Below, one piece after another: positions 10,475 to 20,288 of a stretch of DNA of 64,000 nt. Under the pieces are notes generated by a model. It ran no database searches and had not been told where the DNA came from. It worked only from the letters and a program-made list of their open reading frames with translations. The number at the start of each line of letters is the position of its first letter. Position 1 is the stretch's first letter. The translations under genes were made by a program, and so were the position numbers. Source of the stretch: Notospermus geniculatus (lineage: Eukaryota > Nemertea > Pilidiophora > Heteronemertea > Lineidae); contig NMRB01001442.1 of assembly GCA_002633025.1 (NCBI GenBank), forward strand, positions 8,087-72,086, read 5' to 3'.

Positions 10475-10939
10475 ATGCCACCTGGACAGACATTGAAATC
10501 ACTTGTGAAAAATTCAATTTTGCTTCATGAAAATATTTTATTTTTAGAAGAATGTGTGAAAAATGATTTGGACAAAATTCTAAGAATAGATAAATCCTTG
10601 GACTATCCATCCCTTCTGTGGCTTGCTGCCCTTCGTTGCCCACGTCTTAAAAATAACTTCGCATTTTTGGCCAGATTGATGCAATGTTCTCGATGTCCAA
10701 ATTCATTCACTGATCCGCGTGTTCACTTTTTCTGCGGTTGTACTGGCTTCTCCTCAAACCGAGAGTTATTTTGGCAGCGAACTGAGGACGAATGCTCTGT
10801 TCATGTAAGTGCCGCCCTCTGGAACACGGAGGACGAAAATTTAGCCGAAACCTTACATGGTAAACAGCTCGATGGCTTTGACCTGGAGGAAAATCTCCAG
10901 GTGTTGACCATTGCAGCTGAATGCTGGATGGCTTTGTAA
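10475..10939 (+). pseudogene. Probable remnant of a non-LTR retrotransposon ORF (C-terminal zinc-finger-like end)
   Basis: A 154-codon frame lies 52 bases after the LicD stop and before the likely polyadenylation site. It contains a C-x2-C-x9-H-x4-C arrangement (CSRC … HFFCGC) followed by …NRELFWQR. This spacing and the downstream region resemble the cysteine/histidine cluster at the C-terminus of LINE reverse-transcriptase polyproteins, usually written CxxC…HxxxxC. No polymerase motif (YADD) is present, so it would be a 5'-truncated fragment inside the 3' UTR. Alternatives are an unrelated small zinc protein or a chance frame. Recognition is weak. Confidence 0.35.
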
Positions 10940-11124
10940 ATTATAATGTGACTTTAACACCATCGGAGTATCTTGCTGTGCATGCCAACGCTCTAAATAT
11001 CTTTCTAGTCCCATTCTAGTTTGTAAATAGGCCCTTTTTATTAATGTACACAGTTTAGTTCAATAACTTGTGTATCCTTTTTACCTTGTCATTTAATACA
11101 CTGTATCTCTTCTTCATAAGGAGG

Positions 11125-11130
11125 AATAAA
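11125..11130 (+). terminator. Polyadenylation signal AATAAA (LicD-family gene)
   Basis: AATAAA lies within GGAATAAACATA, followed within 25 bases by an A-rich stretch. It is the first canonical signal after the stop at 10422 and would give a 3' UTR of about 720 bases. Confidence 0.6.
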
Positions 11131-11685
11131 CATATATCTATACACACCAAAAAAAATACAACTAGAAAATCACATTTTTTTCCATATGTTCACCAGCACG
11201 TTAGGGCCGAACCGTTCAACCGATTACTAATTTCGCTACCGATATGGAAAGATGCGGTCTTGTGCTAAACAATGACACTTGTTATAGCTTTCAATTCTAC
11301 GTATTAATTGAGGGCTTACTGTATTTTGCGTAATCATTACGCCTGGCGTAATGCTGCAGGGAAAACCGGGAAACATGGTACCTTTTTCGATGCCTATGCA
11401 GAAACATACGCCCAATGCATGTGCGGCACCTCGCGGACGAGGTCAGTTAGTTCCGCTGAGGGAGTGTTCACTATTGCTAATTGCATCTCGATTCGATGCA
11501 AAATTGCCTTGATAAACCACCTTCGTTGAAGGTACAGTATCAGCTGCCCACTAGGTAATCCTTATTTTGTTTGTATAGCATGTACCCACCACCAAAACAG
11601 ACGAAAATTGATGTAAATGCGGTAATACTGACTTTGGCGAGGCAATCCTGAAACAAGTGGCAAAAGTGAAACATCGCCGGGAAAA

Positions 11686-11820
11686 CCCGAAAAATTAAAA
11701 GCCCCACTCGCCACACGCAGTGTCGTGATGACGTCGTCCGCTCTATCTTGTGCGTCGTTGAGTAATATTGATTTCTTATGACGACGTCTGCTGTGAGTGG
11801 GGCTTTTAATTTTTCCGAGT
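11686..11820. mobile_element. About 135-bp hairpin MITE, AAAATTAAAAGCCCCACTC arms
   Basis: 11688-11710 is inverted at 11795-11818 (GAGTGGGGCTTTTAATTTTT). The inner part contains ATGACGTCGTC and ACGACGTC, which also pair. It is non-coding. Confidence 0.83.
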
Positions 11821-13406
11821 GCTGCCGGGCGAATAGGCCTATGTTTGTGTCTACAGGTACCGGTAGCGTCATGACGTCATGCGTATGTATTATGGATAGG
11901 CCTAATCGCAGAGGCCTATAGATCGATGATGCATGGAGGAGGCAGAAGAGGTAGGCCTATGTAAATACATGTATAGTGATACCGGCAGAGAATTAATGCA
12001 GTGTGTTTTTTTTGGGGGGGGGGGGCTCAACTCACTTGGTGGGACCGTAGATCTTGGGGTCTCATGGCCAAATGCGGCGATCGCCCTAAGTGAGAGCTCC
12101 CTTCTGCAGTTTTATTTTGCAAGAACCACAGATGGGGTAAGATAGCTGACATGTGAATCTCAGTTTGGTCTATCGGTAGGAGCCTAGGCTTGGCGTTGTT
12201 TTTCCTAAATACGTGACGCCCCTGCCCATTTCCGGTCTTCACGCCAAGGAGGGCTGATCCGGCAAGCGTATAATCCGGACACGTAGGCCTAGGTCCTACT
12301 GTTGCTGAATCGGAAGTTTGTTTTGAGTCCTAAATTCGAGCTCATGGACTAGCCAAGGCCTACAATTTGTTCCTTTCTTAATTTCTTTTTAATTTAGGCC
12401 CACATTTTCCTTTATTTACAGACACAAGTAATCATAGGCCTACCATTGAGGCCTGTAACGTTGCTCACTTCGTAAGCCACGTGGTCGCGGATAACTCTGT
12501 GAGNCTCAGTTGTTTATACGGCCCACTCAAACTTTGCATCGAGCAAAATGTGTATGACAAATTGACATGTATGAGTGAGACACTGATCATGACGCGATGA
12601 CGTCAACTGAAGGCTATGTAAATTACGCCTACAACAATACAAAAAATGTCCTGCATTCCTTCCACCAGGGCTCTCCACGGAGCATGGTCATGCGTGAGGA
12701 ACGAGAGGACAATTCCGGGAATTGACAAAAACACTAAAACGCATCCTGAGCTTGGATGCTGAATGAAACATGTCATCAGAAACATTATGCCAATACAGTT
12801 TCATAATTTCGTTGTACTGTTTTATTAAGGTTGAAAAGAAAATGCATCAACACACAATACACATAGACGAATTCCCTATCGAATATTGACCTAAATTTCA
12901 TTGTGTTCAAGGTCATGGATGACGTTTTATGGGATTCTGTGTCACGTGAATGCATATTGTGATGACGTTTTTCACGGAGTATGATTCTTTTTCACATATT
13001 TTGATGACGTTTTTGTATATTTTGATGACGTTTTTCACAAAATCTGGTCGAAATTTTTCCATAGCCAGAACAGTAGGGCGTAATACTATATATTTCATGT
13101 ATTGATTATCTAACCTTTGGACGCCCTAAAAATGCATTAAAACAGGAAACCCCAAGGTCCGGGCGATCAAGGGGTAGGCTCGGGAATCCTGATCGGATGT
13201 CTCGCCTCCGAAATTTTTCAAAACGCTGATGGGTCCGTCATCCGACGACTCACTCGTCGGAGATTTTATTTCGCCAACTTCGATCGCCGATCAGTTGACG
13301 ATGCGGCCGAAGTGTTTTTCCGAAGTTCGAATTTCCAAAGTGCTGATGTCGGCTGCCTTCTGTCTTCGCTGCTGAGTCAAACATCAGACTCCAGACTGGT
13401 TCCGGA

Positions 13407-13522
13407 TTTCACCGAGTGGGTTTCCGAGTCGAAGCGACTTGTTTCCGATCTCACCCGAGGAGTCCTCGCGGTGATATCGGAAACAAGACTTCGACGACTC
13501 AGCGAAGCCGCACTTGTGAAAC
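13407..13522. repeat. Perfect-core hairpin around TTGTTTCCGAT
   Basis: TTTCACCGAGTGGG…GAGTCGAAG…CTTGTTTCCGATCTCACC pairs with the inverted GGTGATATCGGAAACAAG…CTTCGACGACTC…CACTTGTGAAA. The loop is GAGGAGTCCTCG, itself a palindrome. It sits within a G+C-rich stretch (13140-13620) of CGACGACTC-type words. It is a likely foldback element or a fragment of one. Confidence 0.7.
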
Positions 13523-13810
13523 TTGCGCCTTTGCGTCCTTCCGTCTTGAAGACGCTGAGGCAAAGACGATGCCGTCAGTATTCTAACGGCACGTCTTGCT
13601 CCTAATCTGCATAATGAAATGGCGCGCATCCAATCAGATAGCGCCATTTCGCAGACAACGATCATCCAACCACGTGACTTGCTTGGGATGCAGATGTCGC
13701 CGTGGTGACGATCTTGCATGACAAACAATCAGAGAAAAACATAGGTATTTTAAAGAAAACTTACCGCAGTTTATTACCTTTTCGATATATACATACATGT
13801 GCCATACAAT

Positions 13811-13984
13811 TGATTAGTTCCCGACCTCGCCGCTAGGATTTATATATAATAGACTTTTTTCCCGCCTTTGACTGTCCGTTCGACGAAAAACGGACATTAG
13901 CGCCGCGGGAGTGGACCGGCAAAGACGGCAACCAGTTGAGAACTTAAATTCTGAAATCCCTAGCGGTGAGATCGTGAACCAACC
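13811..13984. mobile_element. GATCTCACCG-family MITE, copy 1
   Basis: The left end ATTAGTTCCCGACCTCGCCG-CTAGGATTT pairs with the right end AATCCCTAGCGGTGAGATCGTGAACCAA. The same termini bound 37141-37340, 51901-52160 and 56531-56815 (findings list). Interiors differ between copies. It is non-coding. Confidence 0.78.
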
Positions 13985-14130
13985 GTACAACAGAGTGATA
14001 AATTACAGTTTTCGCGATCGTGTCACGTGATCAATGTCCTGCCAAGTCTCATTTGAACAAATCCGGTAACAAAGTGGCGAAGAGACAGGGAGCAATTACT
14101 GGAAAGAGTAACATACGCGTCTATGAATCA

Positions 14131-14515
14131 TAACCAATCAGAATAGTCCTTTTTATATCACCGATCACGTGGTATCAAAGCAAAGATTTAACGTCAAAGT
14201 TCAATATAATCATGATCACTGTCAGTGTTTTTTACTGCGTAAACAAATCAGAGCACCACAGGCCTACGCCGCACTAGGCCAGTCAATGTTTTTACGTGAC
14301 ACCTTTCCATGTCATCCAATCAGAATAGTCCTTTAATAGCACCGATCACGTGCGATCGAAACAGACATTTTACGTCAAAGTTCACTGAATCATTTGTCAA
14401 TGTTTTTCACTCCGCCGGACGAATTAAGAGCACTGCTGCGACGAAACGTCAACGTTCACTTTTTCACTTCACAGTCAGTTAATGTTTTTTAGTCCGCCAA
14501 ACGAATATTAGAGCA
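14131..14515. repeat. Imperfect direct repeats, about 180-bp unit
   Basis: The block AATCAGAATAGTCCTTT…CACCGATCACGTG…ACGTCAAAGTTCA…TTTTTTACT(C/G)CG…AGAGCACC occurs at about 14133-14263 and again at about 14318-14432. A shortened third version (ACGTTCACTTTTTCACTTC…AGTCCGCCAAACGAATATTAGAGCACC) ends at 14515. This is an eroded tandem duplication with no coding frame. Confidence 0.65.
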
Positions 14516-14785
14516 CCGTACGCAAAATAACGTATTGCCGATATAGTCCAACACGAAATGTCTGATGCAGACGATCGTTTGCCGCCATTTTATCCGTCAC
14601 ATAATCTCCGAGATTTCCCGAAACGATCCGAGTGCCGTCCGAGTAGGCCCGAAGGCGAAGAACACGACAGCGTTCGCCCGTCACTTGGTCTCCGGAGTCT
14701 GCCCGAAGGGTTGGCGTCACCGGAGAAGATCGGCAGCTGTGTCCTGAAAAAGAAGAGTGGAATTTTTAGTCCATCCGGTTTAGGG

Positions 14786-14889
14786 AGTTTTCGCAAAGCC
14801 CCCGAAATGCCGACGCGAACGCCAAATTGTTCAGTATCGAAAAAAAGGATGTTCGGATCGTGTTGGCGTTTCGGGGGCTTGGCGAAAAC
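14786..14889. mobile_element. Hairpin element with AAGCCCCCGAAAYGCC arms, copy 1
   Basis: GAGTTTTCGCAAAGCCCCC-GAAATGCCGACGC pairs with GTTGGCGTTTCGGGGGCTTGGCGAAAAC. The same arms flank 41115-41233, so this is a dispersed hairpin family. Confidence 0.78.
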
Positions 14890-14984
14890 AACAAATTGAC
14901 GGCCAATTTCGAACCCGAATGAACCAACGGCTGGCCCGACTGTTCTCCAGCAGATCTGCTTTGAAATACTAGTACCCACTTCGC

Positions 14985-16180
14985 TTTATTTTTTACGTCT
15001 TGTTTATATCTAACTTTTTGGATTTCATTTTATGTTATATTATATATTGTATTTTTTTATAACTTATTTCATATATATTATTTTACATTTTATTTTTATT
15101 ACATCACTTTATTGAACTTTTTTTTTATTTAATGTTTTTCAATATTTTATTTTTTTTAAATTTTACTTTATATATTATTTTATGTTTTATTTCGTACCTT
15201 ATTTTATATTACATTTCATATGTTATTTTATATTTTTTATTTTGTATCCTACTTTCCATTTCATATTTAATCTTATTATTTTTATATTATTTTATACCTA
15301 ATTCAATATTCTATATACATGTATATATATTCATTCATTGCATATGTCTTTTTATATTTTGTATTATATCCTATCAATATCTTATTTTTTGGATTTAACT
15401 TGATATTTTTTATTATATATTATTGTATACTTTTTTCATAATTTGTTCCATATTTTATTTCATATATTTTTTTATTTTTAGTAAATTATTTTATTGAATT
15501 CTATTTTATATTTTATATTTCGTATTTAATGTTTTAAATTATGTTTTATTTTATTTTATATTTATAATTTATTTCATATTATATTTTACATTTTATTTAA
15601 TATTTACCGGTATATTTATTTTATATCCTATTCTACATTTCATATTTAATCTTATTATTTTATCATGTCTTATATCCAACTCAATTCTATTTTATATCTA
15701 ATTTTCTATTTTATCTCATATTTTATTTTATATCTTACTTATTATCTTTATTAAATTAATGTACATTATTGAATTCTATTTTATAGTTTACTTAATATCT
15801 TTCAATATTTTTTATTTTATATTTTATTTTATATGTTATTTAATTTTATAGTTTATTTTAGAATAGAATATTAAATAAAATGTACAATATATATTTCATA
15901 TTTTGCTTCATATTATATTATATTTTATATTTCATTTTATATCTTTTTTTACATCATTAGGCCGTATTTTAGAACGTTCCTTAATGTTAAGGTCGACCTT
16001 AAGTAAACCATCCAGAACAATAGATTTAAGGTGGACCTTAATGTTAAAGAACGTTCTAAAATACAGCCCTTTGTTTCTACCTTACCGGGTATTTGATATT
16101 TGATATTTTTATATTTTATTTTTATATTTTACTTTATTTCTTATTTAATTTAATTTAATTTCTTATTTAATATTCTACTT
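14985..16180. repeat. 1.2-kb A+T-rich low-complexity block (TTTTATAT words)
   Basis: The sequence is dominated on the plus strand by T-rich words (TTTTATATT, TATTTTATTTTATA) with almost no G. The T:A strand bias is strong. A MITE (15958-16068) is embedded. Frames here encode only Ile/Leu/Phe/Tyr-rich peptides and are not genes. Confidence 0.92.
15958..16068. mobile_element. 110-bp hairpin MITE, GCCGTATTTTAGAACGTT termini, copy 1
   Basis: GCCGTATTTTAGAACGTTCC…TTAATGTTAAGGTCGACCTTAA pairs with TTAAGGTGGACCTTAATG…GAACGTTCTAAAATAC. A second copy with a left-arm deletion lies at 40446-40540 inside a SINE. The insertion is in the A+T-rich block. Confidence 0.86.
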
Positions 16181-16829
16181 CATATTCAATGAGGTCTATT
16201 CGCACTGTGTCACAGTCGCGACATCAAAAAACCACTCAACTTATCATGTCATAGGCTTTTTTCAACTTTGCTTTACGTTCTACATGTCTTCACTCACACT
16301 TATAGGAATTGTATATTTCTGGATTATATTAGGCCCCATAAAATTAATCAGTTGTTTATCATCCGTTTCTCAAAAAGAAGGTGAGGGAGGGTCAATTTTT
16401 TTAAATTTTTAATGAGAATCAAACACACATGAACTGAAAAGACAGTTTCTAGGGGAGCTTTTAGTAGACACTGGGAAGTCCATCAGCAACTTTAGGCACA
16501 AATGTTTTAGTTCACAGTTCAATCTCCATCATTCACTGTTCGTCGGCAGTTCTGATTTGTCACAGGCACATGGATAACGATGTTTTCAACATTCAGCACA
16601 GCTTAAAAAGTAATTTTAAAAATTCTTTTTTAAATCAGCGTGGGCCAAACACTCGGTGTGGGCGGGGATGATAAACAACTCATTAATTTTATGGGGCCTT
16701 AAGTGATAACTTACCATACCGAAATAGTCAGGCAATTCTATGAAACGGAAAATACACTAGCACTGCGCCATCTTAGATACCGGTATGACGCTGCCGCTAC
16801 AGGGACTTGACACGGGGTCCGTCAGGTGA

Positions 16830-17004
16830 CAGGCGCGGATCCAGGGGGAGCACACCCGGCCCGTGCCCCCTCTATTTTGTGGAAAATCTTTAAAATTGAC
16901 CGGGAAATTTCAAAATTTTGAAAAGATGTTAAAATTTGACCGAGGTTTTCCACGATGTGGGCTGGCTGTGCCCCCTCTTTCCCATGATTCTGGATCCGCC
17001 CCTG
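16830..17004. mobile_element. 175-bp MITE, CAGGSGCGGATCCA termini, 5-bp target duplication, copy 1
   Basis: Starts CAGGCGCGGATCCAG and ends CTGGATCCGCCCCTG. It is flanked by GGTGA on both sides (16825-16829 and 17005-17009). The second copy, 28525-28697, has its own 5-bp duplication, so the boundaries are well defined. It is a non-coding, non-autonomous DNA transposon. It resembles CAGGGGCGG-ended elements seen in many animals. The superfamily is not proven. Confidence 0.85.
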
Positions 17005-17211
17005 GGTGACATTCTTTGTCTTTTCTTGAGACCCTTATCTGACTTATTACTTTCACAATGACAAACAGTGAGGCCTGACAACATTACATAGGGAATGGGG
17101 TTATGCATGCTTTGTCTGTATGGATCAGTACATGACTGGGCTAATGGCCCGACGAAATGAAGAAAGAACATTGTTCAACAGATGTGCTGTACTCAAACTC
17201 ATGTCCTCAAA

Positions 17212-17217
17212 TTTATT
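17212..17217 (-). terminator. Polyadenylation signal AATAAA (rolling-stone-like gene)
   Basis: AATAAA on the minus strand (TTTATT on the plus strand), about 250 bases downstream of the rolling-stone-like stop codon. It is the nearest canonical signal. Confidence 0.5.
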
Positions 17218-17464
17218 GACATACATGTATAAGGGTACAGTGAATTCAGGTGAACAAAAAACGTTCATAGAATTTCAAATGAGGTTTTGAAACATACTAG
17301 GCATGTATTGATCAGTTCAACTCAAACACTGGCAACATGCTCCAGACACGGCGAAGTTGCTAGGAAAGTTGACTTCTTGTTAGAAGGTAGCCTATCAATG
17401 TAACTCCGTCCGCGCTTTGGGAGCTGAAAGAAGCCTACATCCTGCCAAGCAGTCTGGCAACGAT

Positions 17465-18896
17465 TCATGGAATTTCTGTCCACTCCTCATCAGATTTCTT
17501 GTAAATTTTTGAATGAATATAGATCCTCAGAACATAAATTCCAAACATCAGCACCCAGATCATGGTCGCCAACACCACAACAGCTAGACCCTTCAGGAGG
17601 GCCAACCATGGATCCTTGTCCCAATTCAAGTAGTCGTACGTGGTCGCTGACCCGTCGTAAGGGTTTGTCCCTCCTGCGAGGTAGTAGAAACAGTTGAAGA
17701 AGATGTAGGAGAGTCCGAAGATGATGCCGTGGTAGGCGTGGTGAATCCTTAAAGGGGTGGCGCTCACACAGGTTTCCAGGATCACGTAGAAGCCATTCAG
17801 GGTGTGGCCGGCGATGGCATGGAATCCAGGACTACCGCCGCCTTGGAAGACCAGAGACCAGTAGGTTATCACAACGATGGGGGACGTCCAGATACAGATG
17901 TTGTATGTTACCCAGTAGATGCTGAGGAAGGGGCGCCATTCTTTTAGATATCCTGAAATTAACAAAATTTGGATTTAGAATATGAGAGATGGGTGTCAGG
18001 CTGGTGCAGTGGAAAAAGCAACACCTTCACGACTGAATCTGTAGGTTCAATTCCTTGTCAGCAACGTCATTCACGTATTAGTCATTCGTGGAGGGCTTCA
18101 CCTTGGTTTCAGCCCCTTTATATATTACAAGCGTGCCAGTCGCCCATCCACATAGTGAACACGCTCTACAATGCTCGACTTCTAGCTCCAAGGCCAACAT
18201 GCCAACCACTAGGCCATAAAGGAAATCTTCTCTGGTTGGAGGGTGAAGCCGTGCCATATAGTAGCTGCAAGGGGTTCAATGCAGCCCTTACCCTTACTGA
18301 TTAGGCCCCCAGATGCTGTCACTGTGTCATAACAAAGACAGACTTACCTCTCCAGATGAGTATAGCAACGATGAGGGCATAGATACCCGTCACAGCCACC
18401 AGGAGCTCACTCCACGCAGAGAAGAATACGTGATAGTTGATGATGCCAGGCTCTGTTGTCTCTTTCTTGTAAAGATGACATAAATAGTTGACGAGGAAGA
18501 AAGCAGCCCATGGGAGGCGGTGGAGGAGGATGAAGAAGACGTCAGGGCACCACGGCCACTGGAAAAAATAACGATAATACGGTAATCTGAAGCTTTTATG
18601 TAGCGCTCTCCGTCGTAATAGTCTCAAAGCGCTTCACATTATTATCTCTCCAGAAACATTTCTTGGGAACTCAAGCAGTTCAGCGCTCACTTGCTCATTC
18701 AGACAAGTTGAGAATTCAACCTGGCGACCCTCAGCCGGAAATCGAACCGTTTTCAAAAGCAAAATTTCACATGCAAATGTAGTAGAAGAGTGAACCTTAC
18801 CTGAGACACTCCAAAGAGGCGAGGTTCCTCATGTGTACAGTAAAAATTACTCCAGGAGCATTTCAATTCCTTCTCTATTATATCCCTGAAGGACAT
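17465..18896 (-). CDS. Protein rolling stone-like, multipass membrane protein (3 exons)
   Basis: Exons in transcription order: 18896-18801, 18558-18348, 17952-17465; all junctions are GT-AG and in phase. The product is 264 residues from ATG at 18896 to TGA at 17465-17467. The N-terminus contains FRDIIEKELKCSW and ends exon 1 at …LFGVSQ; exon 2 continues WPWCPD, reproducing the SQW junction typical of the rolling stone family. About six hydrophobic segments are visible (roughly residues 39-62, 75-101, 112-134, 143-165, 175-192, 218-247) and a charged tail ends EEWTEIP. Drosophila rolling stone is needed for myoblast fusion; most animal homologues are uncharacterised. A plasma-membrane location is inferred. 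Introns contain tRNA-derived SINEs (17995-18061; 18580-18740). An upstream non-coding exon is possible. Confidence 0.85.
17995..18061 (+). repeat. tRNA-derived SINE head in an intron of the rolling-stone-like gene
   Basis: An A-box-like CTGGTGCAGTGGAAA and a B-box-like GTAGGTTCAATTCC are spaced as in a tRNA. The acceptor and anticodon stems do not fold as a functional tRNA. It is followed by about 230 bases of shared SINE-body-like text. It is antisense to the host gene. Confidence 0.65.
18580..18740 (-). repeat. SINE with AGCGCTTT…CAAAGCGCTTCACA tail, copy 1
   Basis: TTTTATGTAGCGCTCTCC…CTCAAAGCGCTTCACATTATT is followed by TCCAGAAACATTTCTTGGGAACTCAAG and a degenerate minus-strand head. The same order occurs at 40380-40705, and a shorter copy (CCAGAAACCTTTCTTGGAACTCAA) at 55912-55998. 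It lies in intron 1 of the rolling-stone-like gene. Confidence 0.7.
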
Positions 18897-19315
18897 CGCC
18901 AATGAACACAACTCGAAATATCGCCAAAATATCACTGTTACAACATGTGTAAGATTTAAAGAAATCACAAGAGAGGGGGTATCAGCATACTGGAAGGAAC
19001 AAAATCTCCTCAAAGATAGCCTCCCTAAAGAGCCAGCATGTTCGGCTCGCTTGCTCTGATATACAAATTGATTAGGGTATTGAGAACACTACTTGAGGAG
19101 TGCACCTCAAAGAGAACACTGCATTAAACCTAGTGAATGAACGTAATTAAACTGAACCGTTTCTCATCGCTTGTGGGTGTCTAACGATTGCATCTACTGA
19201 AATGAACATGATTACCTGTACCCAGCTCTGATCAATTTCTCACACAATAGAAATCAACTGAGGGGGCTTGCTAGCTGTGCCACCCTCTTTTCTGGGAATA
19301 AACCTTTACAAGATA

Positions 19316-19445
19316 CACTGAACCCCTCTATTAAGGAAGCCTTCAGCCTAACAAAGCTCCAGGGTCCATATTCATAAACACACTGAACCCCTCTATTAAG
19401 GAAGCCTTCAGCCTAACAAAGCTCCAGGGTCCATATTCATAAACA
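19316..19445. repeat. 65-bp perfect tandem duplication
   Basis: CACTGAACCCCTCTATTAAGG…GGTCCATATTCATAAACA occurs at 19316-19380 and again at 19381-19445 with essentially no differences, so the duplication is recent. It contains the left terminus of the adjacent MITE (19425-19531). Confidence 0.93.
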
Positions 19446-19531
19446 CACTTAAGTCAAAGTGTGATACTTATCTTTTGTGTTGAACAAACACTTAGACTTA
19501 CCCGGTAAGTAGTTTTATGAATATGGGCCCA
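19425..19531. mobile_element. MITE with GGGYCCATATTCATAAA termini
   Basis: AGGGTCCATATTCATAAAC…CTTAAGTCAAAGTG pairs imperfectly with CTTAGACTTACCCGG…TTTATGAATATGGGCCC. The terminus GGGCCCATATTCATAAA is shared with hairpins at 54088-54200 and 54619-54728, which have different interiors. Confidence 0.72.
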
Positions 19532-19672
19532 GGTGTCCGGAATACAGAGATCAATATCAAAAGAGATGACCAATCTGGGGCTGAAGTTTGCCAACTTTGA
19601 TAAAGAGGCACACTGAAGATAGAGTTGTTGAATATGGGAGGTTCAACTACACATGTGTGTTAGGATGGCCTC

Positions 19673-19678
19673 TTTATT
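19673..19678 (-). terminator. Candidate polyadenylation signal AATAAA for TSFM
   Basis: This is the first AATAAA on the minus strand after the TSFM stop, about 610 bases downstream. Assignment is tentative. Confidence 0.3.
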
Positions 19679-19838
19679 ATTGATTTGAAGCACACTTAAA
19701 ACTTGAGGAGAATCCGAATGTCATAGACCATCTGTTGTAGCACATCTTTGTTGATTACAATGCTGAGATAAACACAAAGGAGGATTTGTGAATGATTGCC
19801 TACTGTTAGCTTAACCCTTTAGGCTTAATATATCAAAC

Positions 19839-20048
19839 CACATATGTGACCCGCTCCAGCAAAAGCAGGCGCTTGTCGCAAGTGATCATCATCGGTGATC
19901 AGTTTACTCAACTACATGTATTATCACTGCTGTCCACTACTATTGTCAACCTGCAGAGACGTACATTTCAGCTATTGTGCTGTAAGGCCATTAACCCTTT
20001 CCTCGGTTGCGACATATGCCTACTTTTGCTGGTGCAGGTCACATATCT
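19839..20048. mobile_element. About 210-bp MITE, CATATGTGACCYGC termini
   Basis: CCACATATGTGACCCGCTCC…AGCAAAAGCAGGC…GTCGCAA pairs with TTGCGACATATGCCTAC…TTTTGCTGGTGCAGGTCACATAT. It is non-coding and lies downstream of TSFM. Confidence 0.8.
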
Positions 20049-20288
20049 GTTTCAGACTTCACTGCTGCACTTGATATTTTGACAATAACACTAGGTACCG
20101 TCTTCAAAGACAGCCAGAACGTGATGACGCATCCCGACCCTGTCCAGAGCCTTTGGCACTGCTCATACCCAACTGCAACAAAATTCAACTCCAAAACAAT
20201 CTGCCCCACTCCCTAAAATCAGGGACCAGGGCATAAGACCTCAAACAGAGATGAGGGGGATACAAATATCAATCTCTAACCCTCCACA

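Noticed and set aside
15132-15398. Hydrophobic 88-codon frame that looks like a membrane protein
   Set aside because: It is translated from the T-rich low-complexity block. Codon content follows base composition.
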